A stretch of DNA of 64,000 nt from Kitasatospora sp. MAP12-44 (GTDB lineage Bacteria; Actinomycetota; Actinomycetes; Streptomycetales; Streptomycetaceae), in contig NZ_JARZAE010000004.1 of NCBI RefSeq assembly GCF_029892095.1, positions 5,642,001 through 5,706,000 of the forward strand, read 5' to 3'. Both the position numbers and the translations under genes were made by a program. The notes beneath the pieces were generated by a model that was given only the letters and a program-made list of their open reading frames with translations, did not search any database and was not told the origin of the DNA. Positions 43,801 to 50,517 of this stretch are shown piece after piece (within the stretch, counting starts at the first letter, position 1; every line of letters starts with the position of its first letter).

Positions 43801-44497
43801 CGACCGCGCCGAGCAGGAGAAGCGGCTGCGCGCGGCCGAGCGGGCCTACCAGCAGCTCGGCAAGGTCAACCCGCTGGCACTGGAGGAGTTCACCGCGCTG
43901 GAGGAACGCCACCAGTTCCTCGGCGAGCAGCTGGACGACCTCAAGCGCAGCCGGCGCGACCTGATGGAGATCATCCGCGATGTGGACCAGCGGGTCGAGC
44001 AGCTCTTCACCGCCGCCTACCACGACACCGCGGCCCAGTTCGAGGGCGTCTTCTCACGGCTCTTCCCCGGTGGCGAGGGGCGGCTGGTGCTGACCGACCC
44101 GGACAACATGCTCACCACCGGCGTCGAGGTGGAGGCCCGCCCACCGGGCAAGAAGGTCAAGCGGCTGTCGCTGCTCTCCGGCGGTGAGCGCTCGCTGACC
44201 GCGGTCGCGCTGCTGGTGGCCATCTTCAAGGCCCGGCCCAGCCCGTTCTATGTGATGGACGAGGTGGAGGCGGCGCTCGACGAGACCAACCTGCGCCGGC
44301 TGATCGCGATCATGGAGGAGCTGCGGGACAGCTCCCAACTCATCGTGATCACCCACCAGAAGCTCACCATGGAGTGTGCCGACGCGCTGTACGGCGTGAC
44401 CATGAAGGGCGACGGCATCTCCCAGGTGATCAGCCAGCGCCTGCGCGAGGAGCACCGCGAGCGCAGGCGCCCGGCGCGGCAGCAGGCACCCGGATAG
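40898..44497 (+). CDS. smc: Chromosome segregation protein SMC
   Basis: A 1199-residue SMC ATPase. Walker A GPNGSGKS is at 31-38, two long Ala/Arg/Glu coiled-coil arms flank a hinge near the centre (about 490-660), and the C-terminal ATPase half shows the LSGGERSLTA signature and the Walker B DEVEAALDETN. It condenses and segregates chromosomes, notably during sporulation. GTG 40898 is set by the conserved start VHLKSLTLRGFKSFA; TACAGT (40886-40891) lies 6 nt before it, suggesting a leaderless message. Confidence 0.97.
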   Translation: MHLKSLTLRGFKSFASATTLRFEPGITCVVGPNGSGKSNVVDALSWVMGEQGAKSLRGGKMEDVIFAGTTGRAPLGRAEVSLTIDNSDGALPIDYAEVTITRTMFRNGGSEYALNGETCRLLDIQELLSDSGIGREMHVIVGQGQLDSVLHADPMGRRAFIEEAAGVLKHRKRKEKALRKLDAMAANLNRVQDLVAELRRQLGPLGRQARIARRAAGIQADLRDARLRLLADDLLTLRRAVEAEVADELALRLRRSTVEQQLAAAQQREAVLEAQVEQLGPQLESSRQAWYQLSALGERTRGTIGLAEARVRHAVAGGAVEERPGRDPQELEREAERIRTEEAALTEALEQAQDALAEAVDARGELERALAVEERRLKAAARAGADRRESLARLQGQAAAARSKAAGAEAEIGRLATARDEAAQRARSARQEFELLQEQVAALETGDEELDAQHEAARERLAGAERQLSAAREAASCAERERAALTARHEALSLGLRRKDGTGALLSAADRPAGLLGPAAQLLRVAPGHQVAIAAALGAAADAVVADGLDTAAQSLRLLRKEDAGRAALLIADPERPPAAPAAAPLLPAGAVPAADLVDGPPALLATVRALLARTAVVADLDAAQQLLCAHPELSAVTADGELLAAGFAQGGSAAPPSLLETQAAVDETARAIEELTLRCTESARQLEQAKAARAESVGEVEQLAAARRRAERGRAEVAGSLGRLGGQARAADGEAERSAAAVERAEQGLSAARAAAEELAARLEAAEELADHADDEPDSTEQDRLAEASGHARQVEMESRLAVRTHEERVRALAGRADALDRAARTEREARARAAVRRRRAERDEAVAAAVVDGARQLLARLEVSLATADAERAAVEETRAGREGELRTERERGRELKAELDKLVDAGHRDEVLRAEKRLRIEQLEAKALEEFGIEGGELLAAYGPDQPVPPSTPEEGREPGPALPYDRAEQEKRLRAAERAYQQLGKVNPLALEEFTALEERHQFLGEQLDDLKRSRRDLMEIIRDVDQRVEQLFTAAYHDTAAQFEGVFSRLFPGGEGRLVLTDPDNMLTTGVEVEARPPGKKVKRLSLLSGGERSLTAVALLVAIFKARPSPFYVMDEVEAALDETNLRRLIAIMEELRDSSQLIVITHQKLTMECADALYGVTMKGDGISQVISQRLREEHRERRRPARQQAPG

Positions 44498-44554
44498 GGC
44501 CGCCTTCCCCTGCTCCGGGGCCGCGTCGCGGATACTGGTCTGGATGTGACTCCT

Positions 44555-44574
44555 CCCTCTCGTTGCCGAGAGGG
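44555..44574 (+). terminator. Hairpin after smc
   Basis: CCCTCTC (44555-44561) and GAGAGGG (44568-44574) with loop GTTGCC, 58 nt past the smc stop. The rest of the 239-bp gap to ftsY shows no gene. Confidence 0.5.
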
Positions 44575-44736
44575 CTTCTCACTCGGCCGACTGACGACCT
44601 CATGACGGCCAAGCCCTGACCGGCGCCGTGCGGCGCATGGCAGAGCGTAGCAGGTGAGTAGCGGAGCGTTCTTGGCGCGAGGATCACTGTTGGCCCCGGA
44701 TCCAGGTCCAGGGGCGCCCAGCGAAGGAGCTTGATT

Positions 44737-45948
44737 TTGGAATACGTGATCCTTGCCGTAGTCATCGCCGTGGTCGCCATTGGTGCGGTCGCAGGCCTCG
44801 TCGTCAGCGGCAGACGACGTAAGGAACTTCCCCCGAAGTCGGCGGCCGCGACCCTCGCGCCGCCGACCCCGAGCGAGCCCCAGGTCGGTGACGAGGCAGC
44901 GCCGCCGCGCCAGGAGCCGATCCAGACCGTCGAGGAGGTGCAGCTCCCCGCCGAGGTGGCCCCCGAGGTGGCCGAGGCGACGGTCGAGGAGGCTGCCCAG
45001 CCTCCCGCCCTCGAAATCCCCGAGCCCACCGCCGGCCGGCTGGTCCGGCTGCGCTCGCGGCTCTCGCGCTCGCAGAACTCGCTGGGCAAGGGGCTGCTCA
45101 CGCTGCTCTCCCGCGAGCGCCTCGACGAGGACACCTGGGAGGAGATCGAGGAGACCCTGCTGGTCGCCGACGTCGGCGTGAAGCCCACCCAGGAGCTGGT
45201 CGAGCGGCTGCGCACCCGGGTCAAGGTGCTCGGCACCCGCACCCCGGCCGAGCTGCGCGCCCTGCTGCACGAGGAGCTGGTGGCCCTCATCGGCGCCGAC
45301 GCCGACCGCTCGCTGAAGACCGCCAAGCACGAGGACGGCCGCCCGGCCGTGCTGCTGGTGGTCGGCGTCAACGGCGTCGGCAAGACCACCACCTCGGGCA
45401 AGCTCGGCCGGGTCCTGGTGGCCGACGGCCGCTCGGTGGTGCTCGGCGCGGCCGACACCTTCCGGGCCGCCGCCGCCGACCAGCTGCAGACCTGGGGCGA
45501 GCGGGTCGGTGCGCGCACCGTGCGTGGGCCCGAGGGCGGCGACCCGGCCTCGGTCGCGTTCGACGCGGTCAAGGAGGGCATCGCGGAGGGCGCCGACACC
45601 GTCCTGATCGACACCGCGGGCCGGCTGCACACCAAGACCGGCCTGATGGACGAGCTGGGCAAGGTCAAGCGGGTCGTCGAGAAGCACGGCCCGGTGGACG
45701 AGGTGCTGCTGGTGCTGGACGCCACCACCGGTCAGAACGGCCTGGTGCAGGCCCGGGTGTTCGCCGAGGTGGTGGACATCACCGGCATCGTGCTGACCAA
45801 GCTGGACGGCACGGCCAAGGGCGGCATCGTGGTCGCGGTCCAGCGCGAGCTGGGTGTCCCGGTCAAGCTGATCGGGCTCGGCGAGGGCGCCGACGACCTG
45901 GCGCCGTTCGAGCCGGCGGCGTTCGTGGACGCGCTGATCGGGGACTGA
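44737..45948 (+). CDS. ftsY: Signal recognition particle receptor FtsY
   Basis: A 403-residue SRP receptor GTPase. Unlike E. coli FtsY it begins with a membrane helix (about 3-24) and a basic RRRK stop, then an acidic Pro/Glu linker and the NG domain: P-loop GVNGVGKTT at 210-218, DTAGR, and TKLDGTAKGG. The start is TTG 44737, 7 nt after AAGGAG; an upstream TTG at 44731 is too close to that site. Ffh, its partner, is encoded at 53042. Confidence 0.96.
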   Translation: MEYVILAVVIAVVAIGAVAGLVVSGRRRKELPPKSAAATLAPPTPSEPQVGDEAAPPRQEPIQTVEEVQLPAEVAPEVAEATVEEAAQPPALEIPEPTAGRLVRLRSRLSRSQNSLGKGLLTLLSRERLDEDTWEEIEETLLVADVGVKPTQELVERLRTRVKVLGTRTPAELRALLHEELVALIGADADRSLKTAKHEDGRPAVLLVVGVNGVGKTTTSGKLGRVLVADGRSVVLGAADTFRAAAADQLQTWGERVGARTVRGPEGGDPASVAFDAVKEGIAEGADTVLIDTAGRLHTKTGLMDELGKVKRVVEKHGPVDEVLLVLDATTGQNGLVQARVFAEVVDITGIVLTKLDGTAKGGIVVAVQRELGVPVKLIGLGEGADDLAPFEPAAFVDALIGD

Positions 45949-45977
45949 TTCCGACCGGTCTCATTCCGACCTGCCGA

Positions 45978-46009
45978 AAGGGCCGCCTCCCACCCGGGAG
46001 GCGGCCCTT
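45978..46009. terminator. 14-bp hairpin between ftsY and the primase-domain gene
   Basis: Arms 45978-45991 and 45996-46009 are perfectly complementary with loop ACCC; serves the two convergent genes. Confidence 0.8.
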
Positions 46010-46027
46010 CGTACGCTCCGGACAGCC

Positions 46028-46708
46028 CTAAGCGGGCTCGGCCGCCACCCGCTCGCGCCCGCGGTGGCAGGCGTAGGCAAGGGTGCCGAGCAGCAGCCGG
46101 GCCTCGGGTGGCCGGGTGGCGCTCTCCCGGCACGGCCGGCGCAGCCAGCGGACCGGGCCGAGGGTGCCGAGCACGGTGGGCGGCGCGGCCACGTAGCTGC
46201 CCTCGCCGTGGCAGACCAGGTCGAGCGCGGCGTCGTCCCAGCCCATCCGGTAGAGCAGGTCGGGCAGCAGCGGGGCGGTGCCGCGGGTGACGAAGAAGAG
46301 CAGCCGGCCGGTCGGTACGGCCAGCACCGGCCCGACCTGGGTGCCCATCCGCTCCAGCCGGACCAGCGCCCGCAGGCCCGCCGGCTCCGGGACGTCCAGG
46401 ACGTCGAAGGCGCGGCCGGCCGGGAGCAGCACGGTGGCCTCGGCGCCGGCGCCCCACAGCGCCCGCACCTCGTGTGCGGCGGCGCCGGGGGGCAGTTCGC
46501 GGGGTGTCGCACCGCGGCCCTGGTGGAGTCCGGGCGCCGCGCAGTGCGGGCGGGCGCAGGTGCAGCGGGTGGTGCCGGCGCCGCGGGGGGCGGTGCCCAG
46601 GGCCACCGTCCAGCCCCAGTGCCCGGCATACTCCGCTGCCGCCTGGCACGCGGTGGCGCGGGTACGGCGGCGTGAGCCGAACCGCAGATCGCCGAACAGG
46701 TTGTCCAT
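46028..46708 (-). CDS. Bifunctional DNA primase/polymerase N-terminal-domain protein
   Basis: A 226-residue protein with features of the primase/polymerase (Prim-Pol) N-terminal domain: AAEYAGHWGWTVALGTAP at the start, a CTCARPHC cysteine cluster, and a WGAGAEATVLLPAGRAFDVLDVPEPAG core. There is no helicase part. Chromosomal homologues next to nsdA are common in streptomycetes; a polymerase activity is unproven. ATG 46708 has GGGGGAGG directly upstream. Divergent from nsdA. Confidence 0.8.
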   Translation of the reverse strand: MDNLFGDLRFGSRRRTRATACQAAAEYAGHWGWTVALGTAPRGAGTTRCTCARPHCAAPGLHQGRGATPRELPPGAAAHEVRALWGAGAEATVLLPAGRAFDVLDVPEPAGLRALVRLERMGTQVGPVLAVPTGRLLFFVTRGTAPLLPDLLYRMGWDDAALDLVCHGEGSYVAAPPTVLGTLGPVRWLRRPCRESATRPPEARLLLGTLAYACHRGRERVAAEPA

Positions 46709-47066
46709 GCCTCCCCCAACAGGTTTCGATTGCCGGCGGTTACGGGACTGTGACGTTCCGTCAATACTCGCGCCCGGAGTGCGAAGTCCGCAGGCGGCGC
46801 GCGGTGGATGGAACGCGCCGTCAGTGTTTTGTCGGCCGAATCCGCCCGAGCTGGACCCATCGCTGGTCCGGACCCTTTCCAGTGAAGCGTGGAGGCGCGC
46901 CGAGCGGTTCACTCGCGGGGGTGGCGAATGGTGGCGTTTCCCCGTGAACCATCCCCCGGACAGCGGAAAGAGCGTTACGTTCGGCAAGCGGACCACGGCG
47001 GTGGGTGCGCGGCGGAACGAGGAGGGCCCCCGGCAGCGGGGGTCGGCCGGGACGGGGTGGACCCAG
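46709..47066. promoter_or_regulatory. Divergent control region upstream of nsdA
   Basis: A 358-bp gap with TGACG-TTC-CGTCA (46751-46763) and a GGTTCAC/GTGAACC pair (46906-46912 and 46944-46950), both possible operators. The last part (from GTG 47001) is in frame with nsdA and may be coding. Confidence 0.4.
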
Positions 47067-48524
47067 ATGGCAGAGAAGCAGCCCAACGAGAAGTTGACGG
47101 CATGGTTCGCCCGCAGCGGCTGGTCCAAGGGTGAACTGGCCAGACAGGTCAACCGCAAGGCCCGCCAGATCGGCGCGCACCACGTCAGCACCGACACCTC
47201 GCGGGTGCGCCGCTGGCTGGACGGCGAGCAGCCGCGCGAGCCGATCCCGAAGATCATGTCCGATCTCTTCTCCGAGCGCTTCGGTTCGGTGGTGGCGGTC
47301 GAGGACCTGGGCCTGCGTACCGCCGTCCCGGTCTCCACGGTGGCCGGCAGCGGGGTCGACCTGCCGTGGAGCGGGCCGCAGACCGTCCAGCTGATCAGCG
47401 AGTACTCGCGCAGCGACCTGATGCTCAACCGGCGCGGGTTTCTTGGCACTTCGCTCGCGCTGACGGCCGGCGCCGCGCTGATCGAGCCGATGCAGCGCTG
47501 GCTCACCCCGGGCCCGGGCGGCAGCCCCACCCCGATCCTGGCCGCCGCCAACGGCGGGGAGCCGTACACCGGCCGGCTCTCCGAGCCGGAGCTCCAACTC
47601 CTCGAGCAGACCACGGTGATGTTCCGCCAGTGGGACGCGCAGAACGGCGGAGGGCTGCGCCGCAAGGCGGTGGTCGGCCAACTCCACGAGATCACCGACC
47701 TGTTGCAGGAGACCTACCCGCCGCACATCACCCAGCGGCTGTTCCGGCTCACCGCCGAACTCGCCCATCTCGCGGGCTGGATGTCCTACGACGTCGGCAT
47801 GCACCCCAGCGCGCAGAAGTACTACGTGCTGGCCCTGCACGCGGCCAAGGAGGCCGGTGACCGCCCGTTCGGCGCGCTCATCCTGACCGACATGAGCCGC
47901 CAGATGATCCACCTCAACCGCGGCGAAGACGCGTTGGAGCTCATCCACCTGGCCCAGTACGGCAGTCGGGACACCGCCACGCCCCGCCAGCAGGCGCTGC
48001 TCTACGCGATGGAGGCGCGCGCGTACTCCAACACCGGCGAGGTCAACCGCTGCGCCCGGGCCGTCCGGCTGGCCGAGGACACCTTCACCGACTGCGGACC
48101 GGTCGAGAACGACCCGGACTGGCTGCGGTTCTTCTCCAAGGCCGAGCTCTACGCGGAGAACGCGCACTCCTTCCGCGACCTCGCCTACCACCACACCCTC
48201 AGCCCGCGGTACGCCTCGATGGCCGCGCCGGTGATGGCCACCGCCGTCGACCTGTTCCGCGACGACATGGAGAACCACACCCGCTCCTACGCCTTCAACC
48301 TGGTCGGGATGGCGAGCGTCCACCTGCTGCAGGGGGAGCCCGAGCAGGCCGCGGTGATAGCGGAGGAGGCGGTGGAGATCGCCGGCAAGGTGCGCTCCGA
48401 GCGGCTGAACACCCGGGTCCGCAAGACCTCGGCGGCGGCCACCACCGGCTACCGCGACGTCCCGGCGGTCAACCGGTTGGCGGAGCTGGTGGTGGAGCAG
48501 ATCCCCGAGTTCGAGGTGGTCTGA
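47067..48524 (+). CDS. nsdA: NsdA-type negative regulator of differentiation
   Basis: A 485-residue protein matching NsdA, which represses aerial growth and antibiotic production in S. coelicolor. N-terminal WFARSGWSKGELARQVNRKARQ segment (DNA-binding-like), DTSRVRRWLDGEQPREPIP, then helical TPR-like repeats (LHAAKEAGDRPFGALIL, ALLYAMEARAYSNTGE). At 122-138 an internal RRGFLGTSLALTAG stretch looks like a twin-arginine signal. Start is uncertain: ATG 47067 matches the conserved region; an in-frame GTG at 47001 would add 22 residues. Located between ftsY and amtB as in S. coelicolor. Confidence 0.9.
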   Translation: MAEKQPNEKLTAWFARSGWSKGELARQVNRKARQIGAHHVSTDTSRVRRWLDGEQPREPIPKIMSDLFSERFGSVVAVEDLGLRTAVPVSTVAGSGVDLPWSGPQTVQLISEYSRSDLMLNRRGFLGTSLALTAGAALIEPMQRWLTPGPGGSPTPILAAANGGEPYTGRLSEPELQLLEQTTVMFRQWDAQNGGGLRRKAVVGQLHEITDLLQETYPPHITQRLFRLTAELAHLAGWMSYDVGMHPSAQKYYVLALHAAKEAGDRPFGALILTDMSRQMIHLNRGEDALELIHLAQYGSRDTATPRQQALLYAMEARAYSNTGEVNRCARAVRLAEDTFTDCGPVENDPDWLRFFSKAELYAENAHSFRDLAYHHTLSPRYASMAAPVMATAVDLFRDDMENHTRSYAFNLVGMASVHLLQGEPEQAAVIAEEAVEIAGKVRSERLNTRVRKTSAAATTGYRDVPAVNRLAELVVEQIPEFEVV

Positions 48525-48586
48525 ACGCGCCCCTCCGGTTGGCGGAGCGGCACGGTACCTCACCGGCTGTCATGGCACGGCTGAAG

Positions 48587-48602
48587 TTCACGTACTCGTA
48601 AC
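48587..48602 (+). promoter_or_regulatory. GlnR box 1 upstream of amtB
   Basis: TTCAC-GTACTC-GTAAC fits the gTnAC-N6-GaAAC pattern of actinobacterial GlnR sites with two deviations. It lies exactly 31 bp (three helix turns) upstream of the second site. Confidence 0.6.
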
Positions 48603-48617
48603 GTGTTCTTGGTCGGC

Positions 48618-48633
48618 GTCACGGCCGCGAAAC
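48618..48633 (+). promoter_or_regulatory. GlnR box 2 upstream of amtB
   Basis: GTCAC-GGCCGC-GAAAC is a perfect match to gTnAC-N6-GaAAC, 119 bp upstream of the amtB ATG. GlnR controls amtB-glnK-glnD in S. coelicolor through paired boxes. Confidence 0.75.
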
Positions 48634-48751
48634 ACCGAGCCGCACTGGCCGAAACCCGCCTTCGACACTCTCCTCTTCATCGCCGACACCCCGGGTGGCA
48701 CGGGACAGGGATCCCGGGTGTGGAGCGGCTTTCATCCACGAGGAGACGCCG

Positions 48752-50074
48752 ATGCCGGACGGCTTCAGCGCAGGCGATACCGCCTTTGTGCTCATCAGTG
48801 CGGCCCTGGTCATGTTGATGACCCCGGGCCTGGCCTTCTTCTACGGCGGCATGGTCAGGGTCAAGAGCGTCCTCAACATGCTGGTCATGAGCTTTATCGC
48901 GCTCGGCATCGTGACGGTGCTCTGGGTGCTCTACGGCTACAGCCTCAGCTTCGGCACCGACGCCTTCCACGGCCTGATCGGCAACCTCGACCACGTCGGG
49001 ATGCGCGGGATCGGGATGAACGACCTGGTCGGCTCCATCCCGGTGACCGCCTTCTCCGCCTTCCAGCTGATGTTCGCGGTGATCACCCCGGCGCTGATCA
49101 GCGGTGCCATCGCGGACCGCGCCCGCTTCGCCGCCTGGGGCCTGTTCGTGGCGCTCTGGGTGACCATCGTCTACTTCCCGGTCGCGCACTGGGTGTTCTT
49201 CTTCGACAACGGCCACGGCGGCTGGCTCGGCGACCGCAACGGCGTGATCGACTTCGCCGGCGGCACGGCCGTGCACATCAACGCCGGCATGGCGGGCCTC
49301 GCGCTCTGCCTGGTGCTCGGCAAGCGGGTCGGCTTCAAGAAGGACCCGATGCGCCCGCACAGCCTCCCGCTGGTGATGCTCGGCTCCGGGCTGCTCTGGT
49401 TCGGCTGGTTCGGCTTCAACGCCGGCTCGGCGCTGGCCGCCAACGGCCTGGCCGGGATGGCCTTCATGAACACCCAGATCGCCACCGGCGCCGCGATGCT
49501 CGGCTGGCTGGCCTTCGAGCGGATCAAGCACGGCGCCTTCACCTCGCTGGGCGCCGCCTCCGGCGCGGTGGCCGGCCTGGTCGCCATCACCCCCGCCTGC
49601 GGCTCGGTCAGCATGCTGGGCGCGCTCGCCATCGGCCTGATCGCCGGCGCGATCTGCGCCGCGGCGATCAGCCTCAAGTACCGCCTCGGCTTCGACGACT
49701 CGCTCGACGTGGTGGGCGTGCACGCGATCGGCGGCGCGATCGGCTCGCTGCTGATCGGCTTCTTCGCCACCGGCCACGTCGGCCAGACCGCCCGGGGTCT
49801 CTTCTACGGCGGCGGGCTCGGCCAGCTCGGCAAGCAGGCGATGGGCGTGGCCGTGGTCGCGGTCTACTCCTTCGTGATCTCCTGGTTGCTCGGCCAGGCG
49901 ATCCACAAGACCATCGGGTTCCGGGTCGCCGAGGACGTCGAGGTGGCCGGCATCGACCAGGTCGAACACGCCGAGTCGGCGTACGACTTCAGCACGGTCG
50001 GTGCCAGCCTGAGCCGCGCCCTGTCGAGCCACTCCACCGCCACCATCGCACCCAAGACCGAGGTCGACGCCTGA
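48752..50074 (+). CDS. amtB: Ammonium transporter
   Basis: A 440-residue Amt channel with eleven membrane helices. TPGLAFFYGGMV at the start, DFAGGTAVHINAG (pore His) and VVGVHAIGGAIGSLLIG (second pore His) are the family motifs. ATG 48752 has GAGGAG upstream. Its stop overlaps the glnK start by one base (TGATG), forming the conserved amtB-glnK-glnD operon. Two GlnR-type boxes lie at 48587-48633. Confidence 0.97.
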   Translation: MPDGFSAGDTAFVLISAALVMLMTPGLAFFYGGMVRVKSVLNMLVMSFIALGIVTVLWVLYGYSLSFGTDAFHGLIGNLDHVGMRGIGMNDLVGSIPVTAFSAFQLMFAVITPALISGAIADRARFAAWGLFVALWVTIVYFPVAHWVFFFDNGHGGWLGDRNGVIDFAGGTAVHINAGMAGLALCLVLGKRVGFKKDPMRPHSLPLVMLGSGLLWFGWFGFNAGSALAANGLAGMAFMNTQIATGAAMLGWLAFERIKHGAFTSLGAASGAVAGLVAITPACGSVSMLGALAIGLIAGAICAAAISLKYRLGFDDSLDVVGVHAIGGAIGSLLIGFFATGHVGQTARGLFYGGGLGQLGKQAMGVAVVAVYSFVISWLLGQAIHKTIGFRVAEDVEVAGIDQVEHAESAYDFSTVGASLSRALSSHSTATIAPKTEVDA

Positions 50075-50412
50075 TGAAGCTCATCACCGCCGTGATCAAG
50101 CCCCACCGACTGGACGCGGTGAAGGAGGCCCTGCAGGCCTTCGGGGTGGACGGACTGACCGTCACCGAGGCCAGCGGCTACGGCCGCCAGCGCGGGCACA
50201 CCGAGGTCTACCGGGGCGCCGAGTACACCGTCGACCTGGTCCCCAAGGCCCGGATAGAGGTCCTGGTCGAGGACGCCGACGCCGAGCAGCTGATCGAGGT
50301 CCTGGTGAAGGCCGCCCGGACCGGCAAGATCGGCGACGGCAAGGTCTGGAGCGTCCCGGTCGACACCGCCGTCCGAGTCCGGACCGGCGAGCGCGGCCCC
50401 GACGCCCTGTAG
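50074..50412 (+). CDS. glnK: PII nitrogen-signalling protein GlnK
   Basis: A 112-residue PII trimer subunit. The T-loop tyrosine Y51 (GAEYTVDLVPK) is present; in S. coelicolor it is adenylylated by GlnD rather than uridylylated. The C-loop GKIGDGKVWSVPV is intact. PII proteins sense 2-oxoglutarate/ATP/ADP and close AmtB under nitrogen excess. The ATG shares a base with the amtB stop; glnD follows after about 105 nt. Confidence 0.97.
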   Translation: MKLITAVIKPHRLDAVKEALQAFGVDGLTVTEASGYGRQRGHTEVYRGAEYTVDLVPKARIEVLVEDADAEQLIEVLVKAARTGKIGDGKVWSVPVDTAVRVRTGERGPDAL

Positions 50413-50517
50413 TCCCACCCTGTGCGGGCCTGCGGCTTCCCTGTGGAGCGGCAGGCCCGCCGACGGCATTCTCCGGCGGCCGGCCGTGCCGCCCGTACGA
50501 CGGACGGAGAGCCCGCA

